Positions 54,511 through 61,932 of a DNA stretch of 64,000 nt are shown here, piece after piece. Below the pieces are notes generated by a model. The model saw only the letters and a list, made by a program, of their open reading frames with translations, ran no database searches and had not been told where the DNA came from. The DNA is from JBFGFX01 sp965232455. GTDB lineage: Bacteria; Pseudomonadota; Gammaproteobacteria; Steroidobacterales; Woeseiaceae. Position 1 is the first letter of the stretch; each line of letters begins with the position of its first letter. Both the position numbers and the translations under genes were made by a program. The DNA lies in contig OZ246981.1 of NCBI GenBank assembly GCA_965232455.1, positions 4,960,001 through 5,024,000 of the forward strand, in the 5' to 3' direction.

Positions 54511-56292
54511 TCAGTACACGTCGCGCTGGTATCGGCCGCCTGCGGCAAGCGCCTTGAGCGACTCTGCCGCACGTTCCTCGGGCATGCCGCCCTCTTTTTG
54601 CAGGACGTCCAGAATCGCCTGATGCACGTCAACGGCCATCCGGGTCGCGTCGCCGCACACGTAAAGGTGCGCGCCGCGCTCCAGCCAGTCGTAGAGACGC
54701 GCGCTTTGGTCTGCGATGCGATGTTGAACGTAGACTTTGTCCCTGCCGTCTCTCGAAAAAGCAACGTCGATGCGCTTCAGGTAACCCTCCTTCCGGAATC
54801 GCAGCCACTCGAGCTGATACAGAAAGTCGTTGGAAAACGTCCGGTCGCCGAAGATCAGCCAGTTGTCGCCCGGGTGACCGTGCTCCCGCCGGTGCTCGAC
54901 GAACGCCCGATAGGGGGCAACCCCGGTTCCGGCGCCGATCATGATCACGGGCGTGTCCGGTTTTTGCGGGAGTCGGAACTGCTGGTTCGCCTCGACGTAA
55001 ACCGGCGCATTCTCGGTGCGCTCGGCGAGGAACGTGGACGCGGCGCCCCAGTGCTGGCGGCCGAATTTTTCGTAGTTCACAACCGCGACGGTAAGATGCG
55101 CTTCGTCCGGGTTCGCGTCGGGGCTGGACGCAATCGAATAAAGACGGGGCGGCATTTTCCGCAGGGTATCGACGAGGTCCTGCGCTGCCCATGTCATCCG
55201 GTGATCGCTGAGGAGATCGATGAGCTGATGCGATTGGAGAAATGCATGCAACCGGTCGCGATCCGTCAATAGCTCGTCGATCGCCCGATGTTCGGCCGCG
55301 GCCTTTTCGAGCAGCGGTCGGCTCAGCGCGGTAATCTCCCGATGTTCGAGCAGCGCCTCGGCAAGCGTCGTTGAATCGCCCGAAAGCCGTACTTTCGTGT
55401 GTCCATCCAGGCCCGTGGCCTCGAGTACGCGCTCCACCAGCTCGGGCGGATTTTGCGCGATGACCCCGAGAGAGTCGCCCGGCAGGTAGCTCATGCCGGA
55501 TGAGCTCAGATCGAGTTCGATGTGACGCACGTCCTTGCTGGACTTGCTTCCCGTGATTCGCTGGTTCGTCAGCAAGCGGCTCAAAAACGGCGCGCTGCGG
55601 GAGCCTGCCAACGGAGGTTGTACGGCCCTCAAATGAACCCGGTTGGCGCCGGACGGTTTGGATGCCCCGTCGGCCTTTTGCAGTACGTCCGTCGTCCAGC
55701 GCTCCGCCGTTTCCGCAAAGTCGAGATCGCAATCCACTCGATCGGCGATGCGGGTTGCGCCGAGCGCTGCAAGCCGTTCATCCAGTCGGCGGCCGACCTC
55801 GCAGAAATCCGCGTAACTGGAATCGCCCAGAGCAAGTACGGAGAATTCCAATTGCTCCAGCCTTGGCGCGTCATCGCCGAACCACAGCTCAAAAAACGGC
55901 GCCGTTCCCTCGGGCGCCTCACCAATGCCGTGTGTTGCAACGACAAACAACGCGCGGCGTAACTTCGCGAGTGCGCGTGGACGGATGGTTGCGATATCCT
56001 GCGATTTGCTTGCAATACCCGCGGCGCGCGCGCGTGTATCGAGTTCTTCGGCGATACCGCGGCTGTTTCCGGTTTCGCCCGCGTACAGAATGGTCCAGAC
56101 CTGTTCGCCGGTGTCGGCGGCCGGCATTGCCGGCGCGACCTGTGGCGATTCCGCCGAGGCGCCCGCAAGGCCTGCGAGGAAGCCGCTACTCCAGATCAAT
56201 TGTTCCCGATCGTAGTCGGCGACGAGCTTCCTCAGGCTATCCAAACGGTCGCCGCCCAGCGGTTGCGCAACGACACTTTGACCAGATGACAT
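54511..56292 (-). CDS. cysJ: Sulfite reductase flavoprotein subunit CysJ
   Basis: A 593-residue alpha subunit passing electrons from NADPH through FAD and FMN to CysI. The flavodoxin domain starts ILYAGETGNSRGIAEEL; the FAD domain has RLYSIASSPDANPDEAHLTVA; the NADPH domain has IMIGAGTGVAPYRAFVEHRREHG and ends with the usual C-terminal Tyr. GAGGAGG precedes the ATG at 56292; an in-frame GTG lies three bases earlier. First gene of cysJIH. Confidence 0.94.
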   Translation of the reverse strand: MSSGQSVVAQPLGGDRLDSLRKLVADYDREQLIWSSGFLAGLAGASAESPQVAPAMPAADTGEQVWTILYAGETGNSRGIAEELDTRARAAGIASKSQDIATIRPRALAKLRRALFVVATHGIGEAPEGTAPFFELWFGDDAPRLEQLEFSVLALGDSSYADFCEVGRRLDERLAALGATRIADRVDCDLDFAETAERWTTDVLQKADGASKPSGANRVHLRAVQPPLAGSRSAPFLSRLLTNQRITGSKSSKDVRHIELDLSSSGMSYLPGDSLGVIAQNPPELVERVLEATGLDGHTKVRLSGDSTTLAEALLEHREITALSRPLLEKAAAEHRAIDELLTDRDRLHAFLQSHQLIDLLSDHRMTWAAQDLVDTLRKMPPRLYSIASSPDANPDEAHLTVAVVNYEKFGRQHWGAASTFLAERTENAPVYVEANQQFRLPQKPDTPVIMIGAGTGVAPYRAFVEHRREHGHPGDNWLIFGDRTFSNDFLYQLEWLRFRKEGYLKRIDVAFSRDGRDKVYVQHRIADQSARLYDWLERGAHLYVCGDATRMAVDVHQAILDVLQKEGGMPEERAAESLKALAAGGRYQRDVY

Positions 56293-56362
56293 CACAGACT
56301 GCCTCCTCGACGTTTCCTGAAAAGGCTACGGTTGTCGCGGAGATTCGTGAAGGACAAAGAAA

Positions 56363-56376
56363 TTATGGGCCCATAA
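56363..56376. promoter_or_regulatory. 14-base palindrome upstream of cysJ
   Basis: TTATGGGCCCATAA is perfectly symmetrical and lies 71 bases upstream of the cysJ start in an AT-rich patch. Together with the nearby TACCCATTAACGATGATAAT it may form the CysB-dependent promoter. CysB sites are poorly conserved, so this is a guess. Confidence 0.4.
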
Positions 56377-56682
56377 CTTTAGGAGATACCCATTAACGAT
56401 GATAATGCTAGCCAAAAACCGGAAAGCCGTCGGGAGATACGGCCGACCACGACAATGCGACGCCAAAATTGGACAGCAGTTTGTGGACAACGACCGGCGG
56501 CGCCGGGTCGCGGGGTGGACGTTCGGGTTGACTCCGGAGTAGGTGAGGCGCATGCTGCGCGCATGAGCTTCATAGCTATTCAGCGCGGCAAAACGTCAAA
56601 ACCGGGCGGCGACAAACCGGGGAGTGTTTTCGCGCACGCATAAGGTTCGACGAAAGACTCGACGATAGTATCCAGACACGTC

Positions 56683-56717
56683 AACCCCGGTCGCCCCGCC
56701 GAGCGCCGGGGTTTTTT
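56683..56717 (+). terminator. Rho-independent terminator in the dapA leader
   Basis: AACCCCGG (56683-56690) pairs with CCGGGGTT (56706-56713), followed by six T. It is 30 bases upstream of the first ATG of dapA, and no gene ends before it on this strand. The segment ACCGGGG at 56616-56622 is complementary to CCCCGGT at 56685-56691 and could hold the left arm open. In the rest of the 467-base space 56293-56759 I see no credible gene; a 26-codon frame from 56563 has no ribosome binding site. Confidence 0.8.
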
Positions 56718-56759
56718 GTTGATAAGTAAACTCGTTCAATCACTTGTATGGAGAATATG

Positions 56760-57632
56760 ATGATTACTGGGTCGTTAGTGGCTCTGATTACGCCGATTCG
56801 CAACGATGCCGTCGACTACGACGCGCTGCGCGCGCTGGTTCGCTGGCATATCGAGCAAGGCACGGACGGTCTGGTGCCGGTCGGCACAACCGGCGAGTCG
56901 GCGACGTTGACGGAAGACGAACACCGGCGGGTGGTCGACACGGTGGTCAAGGAGGTCGACGGACGGATTCCCGTTGTCGCCGGTGCCGGCTCGAACAACC
57001 CCCATGAGGCGATCGCCTATAGCAACTACGCGGCCGAATCGGGCGCCGACGCCACGCTGCACGTGGCCGGCTATTACGTGAGGCCGAATCAGAAAGGCCT
57101 TTTTCAGCACTTCGAGGCGGTTCACGACGCGACGTCACTGCCGATTATCGTTTACAACATTCCGCCGAGGGCGGTGGTCGATATCGAGCCGGAAACGATG
57201 GGTCGCATAGCGGAGCTGCCGCGCATCGTCGGCGTCAAGGACGCGACCGGCGACCTTACGCGACCGCTGCTGGAGGCAGCGAGAATCGACAAGCCGTTTT
57301 CCTATCTTTCGGGAGAGGATGCGACCGCAGTTGCCTACAACGCATCCGGTGGAAACGGCTGCATCTCCGTTACCGCCAATGTCGCGCCGGCTCTCTGCGC
57401 CGAGATGCAGGCCGCCTGCGGCAAGGGTAATTACGAACAGGCGATGGCCATTCAAAAGAAGCTGCTTCCGCTGCACGTCGCTCTGTTCAAGGAGCCGAGC
57501 CCCGCCGGCGCCAAGTACGCGATGTCGCTCCTGGAGTTCTGCGCGCCGGAGTGCCGGCTGCCGATAACGACGCTCTGCGCCGATACGAAAGCCGACATTG
57601 CCGCGGCCATGTCGGGGATTGGGCTTTTGTGA
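56760..57632 (+). CDS. dapA: 4-hydroxy-tetrahydrodipicolinate synthase DapA
   Basis: A 290-residue (beta/alpha)8 lyase that condenses pyruvate with aspartate semialdehyde in lysine and diaminopimelate synthesis. Pyruvate site GTTGESATL, Tyr in YNIPPRA, and Schiff-base Lys160 in GVKDATGD are clear. Three in-frame ATGs occur (56748, 56757, 56760); GGAG at 56750 best serves 56760, which also gives the usual N-terminus MITGSLVALITPI. It converges with dapB, the next enzyme of the pathway. Confidence 0.94.
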   Translation: MITGSLVALITPIRNDAVDYDALRALVRWHIEQGTDGLVPVGTTGESATLTEDEHRRVVDTVVKEVDGRIPVVAGAGSNNPHEAIAYSNYAAESGADATLHVAGYYVRPNQKGLFQHFEAVHDATSLPIIVYNIPPRAVVDIEPETMGRIAELPRIVGVKDATGDLTRPLLEAARIDKPFSYLSGEDATAVAYNASGGNGCISVTANVAPALCAEMQAACGKGNYEQAMAIQKKLLPLHVALFKEPSPAGAKYAMSLLEFCAPECRLPITTLCADTKADIAAAMSGIGLL

Positions 57633-57649
57633 CGGCAGCGCGCCGATCG

Positions 57650-58369
57650 CTAGTCGAGGTAACGCTTGCGAAAATAGGATTGCATCGTATAGCTCCCGCA
57701 GGTTTCCGGCTGCCGGTAAAGCCATAGCGCCGCGTCCACGGCGCCTCGTGCGAACAGACCGCGGTCTTTCGCCTCGTGGCCAATGACGATTTCATCATGT
57801 GCGCCGTAAAACCTGACGTCGTGTTTGCCGATGACCTCTCCGGCGCGGATGGAGTGCACCTGAATCGATTCGGGAGCGTCGGGTTGGAGCGTTTCACACA
57901 ACGATTTTGCGGTTCCGCTGGGCGCGTCCAGTTTGTGTTCATGGTGAGCTTCCGTGAGCACCGGCGTGTAACCGAGTTCTTCGAGCACCGGAACGGCGAA
58001 TTCCAGGATGCCGGTCAGCGCCGCGACCCCGGCGGAGAAGTTGTTCGAGTGCAAGACCTTGGTGTTCTTGCCGAGTTGCCGCAGGCCGTCGAGGACGTCG
58101 TCGGTCAGGCCGGTCGTGCCGCTGACCAATAGCGGGGCTCGTTCGCCCCGATTCTTGAGCCAGCCGATCAGCCGGTCGGTTCCGTAGGGCAGCGAAAAAT
58201 CGACGATCACGTCAACGTTCGCGAGGTCGTCGACATTGTCCTGTGAACTGACGCGGGCGACTACTTCCGCCTGCTCGGCGAAATCCGCGGCAACCCGCTC
58301 GATCACGGAGCGGCCCATCCTGCCGGATGCGCCGAATACGCCGATTTTGGTTCTAGGGCCCGTCGTCAC
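57650..58369 (-). CDS. dapB: 4-hydroxy-tetrahydrodipicolinate reductase DapB
   Basis: A 239-residue NAD(P)H-dependent reductase, the step after DapA. The dinucleotide motif is IGVFGASGRMGRSV, the loop VIVDFSLP follows, and the catalytic His/Lys lie in EAHHEHKLDAPSGTA. The frame opens at 58513 inside dsbA, but the GTG at 58369 starts just before the Rossmann strand. The family is usually 240-273 residues, so this is short but complete. It is 37 bases downstream of dsbA. Confidence 0.92.
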   Translation of the reverse strand: MTTGPRTKIGVFGASGRMGRSVIERVAADFAEQAEVVARVSSQDNVDDLANVDVIVDFSLPYGTDRLIGWLKNRGERAPLLVSGTTGLTDDVLDGLRQLGKNTKVLHSNNFSAGVAALTGILEFAVPVLEELGYTPVLTEAHHEHKLDAPSGTAKSLCETLQPDAPESIQVHSIRAGEVIGKHDVRFYGAHDEIVIGHEAKDRGLFARGAVDAALWLYRQPETCGSYTMQSYFRKRYLD

Positions 58370-58406
58370 CAGGTGTGTGATCGCTGTTACGGCTCGGATT
58401 GACGAA

Positions 58407-59246
58407 TCAGCGGAGGGCTTCTTCCCGCTCGATGAGTTCGTCAACCACGTCGAGAAGTTTGGGATAACTGCCCGCTTCGGCCGCGCTCGTTTTGTATTTG
58501 CCGTTGACGACAACCATCGGCACGCTGTTCAGGCCGTATCGTCGTGCCAGGTCCTCGGCGACCCGCATCTTTTGTGCAACCTCGAAGGACCCCCAGGCGT
58601 TCTGGAAATCGGATTCCTCGACGCCGAAACGCTCGAAAATGTCGTAAATCGCGGATTCCGATGCGAGCCGGTTGCCCCGGCGATGGTATTCGAGAAACAC
58701 CGCATTGCGGAAACCGTCGCGATCGGCGAGCTTGCCGTTGTTGGCCAGCACCTCTTCGGTATAAAAGAGCTGGCCGTGCAGTTTCACGAGCGGATTCCAG
58801 AGCGCCGGGATCTGCACGAATCGTACGTTGGCCGGGACGTCCTCCGCCCAGCGTTTGACGTAAGGCTCAAAATCGAAACAGTGGTTGCACCCGTACCAGA
58901 AGAACTCGGCAACTTCGATTTTGTCGGCGCCGCCGACCGTCGGCTGTGCCGGCACCATACGCGAAAAGTGCGTGCCTTCCGAGTATTCCCAGTCCCGCGC
59001 GGCCTCGGAAGTGTCAGCCTGCGCCAGGACGATCGGTTTGGCGTCGTCCTGTTCCTCGGCGTCGCCGGCCGATTCGTCGACGAATTCCTGCTCGGTGTTT
59101 TCGACGGGTGGCGGTGTTTCCGCCACCACCGGTTCCTCGATGGCGTCGGCCGTGGACGCGGGCTGCTCGACAACCGGTTCCGGCTCCTGGCTGCACGCTG
59201 CCAAAAGCGCGACGGCGGCGGCGATGATTATTGACAACTGTTTCAT
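58407..59246 (-). CDS. dsbA: Thiol:disulfide interchange protein DsbA/DsbL-like, lipoprotein form
   Basis: A 279-residue protein with the DsbA core from about residue 88: active site C120-N-H-C123 in EFFWYGCNHCFDFEP, helical insert, and the cis-Pro loop NSVPMVVVNG. Ordinary DsbA is about 210 residues; here a lipobox (LLAAC, Cys18) and an acidic linker of about 65 residues precede the core, so the enzyme is probably tethered to a membrane. It introduces disulfides into exported proteins. Its position after cytochrome c4 is common in gammaproteobacteria. Confidence 0.9.
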   Translation of the reverse strand: MKQLSIIIAAAVALLAACSQEPEPVVEQPASTADAIEEPVVAETPPPVENTEQEFVDESAGDAEEQDDAKPIVLAQADTSEAARDWEYSEGTHFSRMVPAQPTVGGADKIEVAEFFWYGCNHCFDFEPYVKRWAEDVPANVRFVQIPALWNPLVKLHGQLFYTEEVLANNGKLADRDGFRNAVFLEYHRRGNRLASESAIYDIFERFGVEESDFQNAWGSFEVAQKMRVAEDLARRYGLNSVPMVVVNGKYKTSAAEAGSYPKLLDVVDELIEREEALR

Positions 59247-59300
59247 AGGAAATCCCCGAATCTGACGTCTGCTTTGACCCGCTGGACCGAAATTGGTTTA

Positions 59301-59317
59301 GGGCCTGTAACAGGCCC
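59301..59317. repeat. Palindrome GGGCCTGT-A-ACAGGCCC
   Basis: Eight-base arms surround one base between the cytochrome c4 and dsbA genes. A related sequence (TAGGGCCTGTTA followed by GGGCCC) lies at 22666-22685. No T run follows on either strand, so it is either a weak terminator stem or a small dispersed repeat. Confidence 0.55.
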
Positions 59318-59342
59318 CAGCGCGTTCAGCGCACCACTGCGG

Positions 59343-59963
59343 TCAGTGCAGACCCTGGATATAAGATGCTACGGCCTCGATATCTTCTTCGCTGAGACGT
59401 GACGCAATATCTCGCATCATCTTGGTGGGGCCGTCCGTCGTGCGCTCGCCGCTCGCATATTTGCGCAGCTGCGCGGCGGTGTATACCGCGTACTGGCCGC
59501 CCACGGCGGGGTAGCCGGCCGCCGGATTGCCGCGTCCGGTGGGCCCGTGACAGGCAATGCACGCGGACGCGCTGCTGTCTTTATCGCCGCCTCGATACAG
59601 CGCTTCGCCCTTGTCCACGGTCGAGGGGTCGGGCACCGATTTGGCTGCCTGGACCTGGCTCTCGAAATAGACGGCCAGATCACGCATGCCCTCGTCCTGC
59701 AACAGCATCGCCTGACCGGACATCAGCGGATCGACCCGATCACCGCTCTTGAAAGCTTGTAATTGCTCATAGGCGTAGCCGGCATGCTGGCCGGCAAGGC
59801 TCGGCCACTCCGGATTGACGCTGTTCCCGTCCGCGCCATGGCAGGCACCGCAGGTCAACGATTTGGCTTTGCCGGCCTCGGCCGAGCCGGCGACGAGGCT
59901 CTCGGCGTGAGCGGTCGTGTTCAGCGTCACGAAAAAGGCCAGCGCTGCGAACATCTTCTTCAT
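59343..59963 (-). CDS. Diheme cytochrome c4
   Basis: A 206-residue periplasmic cytochrome with a signal peptide (FAALAFFVTLNTTAHA) and two similar halves, each with one heme site: CGACH and CIACH. Distal Met ligands are likely those in DPLMSGQAMLL and TKMMRDIA. It carries electrons to terminal oxidases. The ATG at 59963 is preferred to a TTG nine bases upstream. It is the usual partner upstream of dsbA and divergent from engB. Confidence 0.9.
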   Translation of the reverse strand: MKKMFAALAFFVTLNTTAHAESLVAGSAEAGKAKSLTCGACHGADGNSVNPEWPSLAGQHAGYAYEQLQAFKSGDRVDPLMSGQAMLLQDEGMRDLAVYFESQVQAAKSVPDPSTVDKGEALYRGGDKDSSASACIACHGPTGRGNPAAGYPAVGGQYAVYTAAQLRKYASGERTTDGPTKMMRDIASRLSEEDIEAVASYIQGLH

Positions 59964-60207
59964 AGTATCCAACCGTAGACTCTCTAAAAGCGAAAATCAG
60001 AACCGTAGTTCAGCACGGCGCCCGGGCGCCGAACTCTGGGATGTCTGGAAATCTGCCTGTATCGACGTCAAGGAGGGTTGTTTCTGTCCTCGATGGGCCA
60101 CGCGTGTATCCAGCGGTCTTGCCGCTGACGTCGTCACCGGTCAACATAGTAGGGCGATCCGCCCGACTCGCAAGGCCTGAATTATACACACATCGGTGCC
60201 GTATCCT

Positions 60208-60798
60208 ATGTCGCAATACCCGCAGGCAAGATTCGTTCTGAGTGCCAATCAGCCCGGTCAATTCCCGCCGGATGAAGGCGTCGAAGTCGCGTTTGCGGGC
60301 CGCTCGAACGCCGGGAAGTCCAGCGCCATCAACACCCTGGTCAATCGCCGTCAGTTCGCCAAAACGAGCAAGACACCCGGCCGGACCCAGCTCGTCAATT
60401 TCTTCGAGTTGGGTGAGGGGATACGCCTGGTCGACCTGCCGGGCTATGGCTTCGCCCGCGTGTCCGGAGCCGTTCGCGACCACTGGGGACATCTGATCAC
60501 CGGCTACTTCGAGTCGCGCGAGAGCCTCGCGGGACTGTTCATCATCGTCGACGTCCGCCGCGGACTGCTGGAGGGGGATTTGCGCATGCTGGAGCTGGCC
60601 GAATCGGTAAGGCTGCCTGCCCACGTCCTGCTCAGCAAGGCCGACAAGCTGAAGCGCGGGCAGGCGGCAAACGCATTGGAGAAAGCCGGCCGCATTCTCG
60701 ATGGGCGCGCCAGCGTGCAGCTTTTTTCGGCGCTCAAGCGCAGCGGTGTCGACGAAGCTCGACAAAAGCTGGCGGAGTTGCTGCGGATAGACGCCTGA
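60208..60798 (+). CDS. engB: Ribosome biogenesis GTP-binding protein EngB (YsxC/YihA)
   Basis: A 196-residue essential GTPase for large-subunit assembly. G1 is GRSNAGKSS, G2 is in TSKTPGRTQLVNFF, G3 is DLPGYGFA, and G4 is SKADKLKRGQ. The ATG at 60208 gives the standard N-terminus (MSQYPQARFVLSA); a GTG at 60196 is also in frame. It is divergent from cytochrome c4 and followed by a strong hairpin. Confidence 0.94.
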   Translation: MSQYPQARFVLSANQPGQFPPDEGVEVAFAGRSNAGKSSAINTLVNRRQFAKTSKTPGRTQLVNFFELGEGIRLVDLPGYGFARVSGAVRDHWGHLITGYFESRESLAGLFIIVDVRRGLLEGDLRMLELAESVRLPAHVLLSKADKLKRGQAANALEKAGRILDGRASVQLFSALKRSGVDEARQKLAELLRIDA

Positions 60799-60804
60799 AA
60801 ACAT

Positions 60805-60833
60805 CCCCGGAGCGCTCGACGAGCGCCCCGGGG
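60805..60833 (+). terminator. Strong hairpin after engB
   Basis: CCCCGG-A-GCGCTC pairs with GAGCGC-C-CCGGGG, twelve base pairs with one mismatch and a three-base loop, seven bases after the stop codon. No T run follows, so it is a stabilising 3' structure or a weak terminator rather than a classic one. Confidence 0.55.
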
Positions 60834-60841
60834 AATCTAAC

Positions 60842-60973
60842 GCAATCGGCTTGGGGAAACCGTATTGCTAATCCGCTTAGGGAGGTAAGCGGGCGAGTGA
60901 ACACGTCACTCGCAGGGTTTAGAGTGACTCTAAGTCGCTGAGTTCCCCAATTGCCCCAATTTGGTGCGTTTTT
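60842..60973 (+). ncRNA. Candidate structured RNA downstream of engB
   Basis: Four hairpins follow each other: 60842-60868 (GCAAT-CGG with CCG-T-ATTGC), 60873-60892 (CCGCTTA/TAAGCGG, loop GGGAGG), 60893-60913 (GCGAGTGA/TCACTCGC) and 60919-60933 (TTAGAG/CTCTAA). The loop of the first (TTGGGGAA, 60851-60858) is an eight-base match to TTCCCCAA at 60943-60950, a potential pseudoknot. An AATT-type hairpin and five T residues at 60969-60973 may end it. It fits no riboswitch or sRNA class I know. It lies in the 364-base space 60799-61162, which otherwise holds the VOC remnant and one TTTGAGAT motif. Confidence 0.5.
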
Positions 60974-61003
60974 ACAGCGGGTCAGGCGGTTGCTTAGGCG
61001 CTG

Positions 61004-61017
61004 TTTGAGATAGGTTC
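61004..61017 (+). repeat. Intergenic motif TTTGAGATAGGTTC, copy after the RNA candidate
   Basis: Exact repeat of 50760-50773, with a one-base variant at 13517-13530. It lies just before the end of the VOC remnant. Confidence 0.6.
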
Positions 61018-61021
61018 CGGT

Positions 61022-61162
61022 TCAGCCCTTGATTTGAACGATTTGGACCAGGTTGCCGCAGGTGTCGTCGAAGACCGCCGTCTCTGCGTCACCCGATGCT
61101 GTCGGCTCCTGCGTGAATTTCACCTTAAGGCCCCGGAGACGTGGCTTGGTCTCCGGTAAACG
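61022..61162 (-). pseudogene. C-terminal remnant of a VOC/glyoxalase-family gene
   Basis: On the minus strand, directly after the ArsR stop, a frame reads about 40 recognisable residues ending FDDTCGNLVQIVQIKG and a stop at 61022-61024. This is the C-terminal strand of VOC-family proteins (LKVKFTQEP, TAVFDDTCGNLVQI). There is no start codon and no N-terminal half, so the gene has lost most of its length. It would have been the third gene of an SRPBCC - ArsR - VOC operon. Confidence 0.7.
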
Positions 61163-61507
61163 TCAGCGTTCGCTCTCGACGAAAGACTTGAGCCGTGACA
61201 AAGCGTCTTCCCATTGTTCGCAAACGTCATCGAGGTAAGACCGGACGTCGGCGACCGACTCCGGAACGAGGGAAAACCGACTTTCGCGACCGACGCGTTG
61301 TGAACGAACCAAGCCTGCCCCCTCGAGCACGCGAAGGTGCTTGCTCAGGGCCTGACGGCTTAGCCGGAAGTCGCCGCTCAAGCGGATGATCGACCGGGCC
61401 TGGCCGTCGCTCAGCGTTTGCACCAGCTTCAGCCGGGTGGTATCGCCCAGCGCCGCGAATATCCGCGCCGGATCACTCTCCGGGCTCGTTGAACTAGGAC
61501 TGGACAT
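61163..61507 (-). CDS. ArsR family regulator of the SRPBCC-linked type
   Basis: A 114-residue winged-helix protein: ARIFAALGDTTRLKLVQTLSDGQARSI, HTH in LSRQALSKHLRVLEGAGLV, wing SQRVGRESRFSL. It has one Cys and no evident metal motif. Regulators of this kind usually control an adjacent SRPBCC/AHSA1 gene. Its start overlaps the end of the SRPBCC remnant by 14 bases, and the VOC remnant follows. It is intact while both neighbours are broken. It is only distantly related to the ArsR pair at 40-42 kb. Confidence 0.88.
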   Translation of the reverse strand: MSSPSSTSPESDPARIFAALGDTTRLKLVQTLSDGQARSIIRLSGDFRLSRQALSKHLRVLEGAGLVRSQRVGRESRFSLVPESVADVRSYLDDVCEQWEDALSRLKSFVESER

Positions 61508-61628
61508 GCGCCTGGATATTCAATACCTGCTGCGCCCAACCGCCGTCGTTCATCCGCAGGGCTTCGGCGCGCCAGACGCGCTCGACGGACGCCGCGATCT
61601 CAATGCTCTTTTCGATGCGATCCTGCAT
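61494..61628 (-). pseudogene. SRPBCC (AHSA1-type) gene with a large internal deletion
   Basis: A good ribosome binding site (AGGAGG) and ATG at 61628 open a 44-codon frame. It begins as SRPBCC proteins do (DRIEKSIEIAASVERVWRA) and then jumps to what looks like their C-terminal helix (MNDGGWAQQVLNIQAHVQS). About 100 central residues that form the ligand cavity are missing, so the product cannot have the usual fold. Reading frame is kept across the join. Confidence 0.7.
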
Positions 61629-61629
61629 T

Positions 61630-61649
61630 ACGCAACCTCCTGGTTGCGT
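61630..61649. promoter_or_regulatory. ArsR-type operator overlapping the SRPBCC remnant leader
   Basis: ACGCAACC and GGTTGCGT flank TCCT, a perfect eight-base inverted repeat immediately upstream of the remnant's start. In the minus-strand transcript the AGGAGG ribosome binding site sits in the loop. Autoregulation by the adjacent ArsR protein is likely. Confidence 0.6.
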
Positions 61650-61932
61650 TAACTGTCGCACAAGCGGTCAGGAAGAGCAACAGTTTGGTTGCGAAAAAGG
61701 ATTGAAGCGCGGACATAACCGGGCGGCGGCTGACCGGATCCTGAATCCAGCAGCGCGGTGGCAAATGGCAATTTTCACGGGTGGACCGTAAGATTACTTT
61801 GCGCCCCGGCGGTTACGGCTTTGCCCGCCTCAAAGTCCAGAATCACGGCGCAGGCGTTATCCGCATTCACGAGGCTCGCGCCGGTGCGTCACGACACGGA
61901 TTCGCCTGTCCGGTCGTGTGTGAGGCGCAAGA
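61650..61932. other. Intergenic region between the decayed ArsR operon and the TIR gene
   Basis: No credible gene is seen. It should hold the divergent promoters; an AT-rich TAAGATTACT stretch near 61790 could be a -10 for the TIR gene but no clear -35 accompanies it. Confidence 0.4.

Noticed and set aside
56363..56376. A confident CysB site upstream of cysJ
   Set aside because: CysB sites are too degenerate to call by eye, so only the palindrome is listed with low confidence.
56455..56643. Small frame upstream of dapA as a Lys-containing leader peptide
   Set aside because: The inner 26-codon frame from 56563 has three scattered Lys codons, not a run, and no ribosome binding site; the terminator/antiterminator alone is reported.
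60842..60960. Integron attC site or tRNA-like element after engB
   Set aside because: No attC core-site pair and no tRNA T-loop with acceptor stem could be matched; only the hairpin set is supported.
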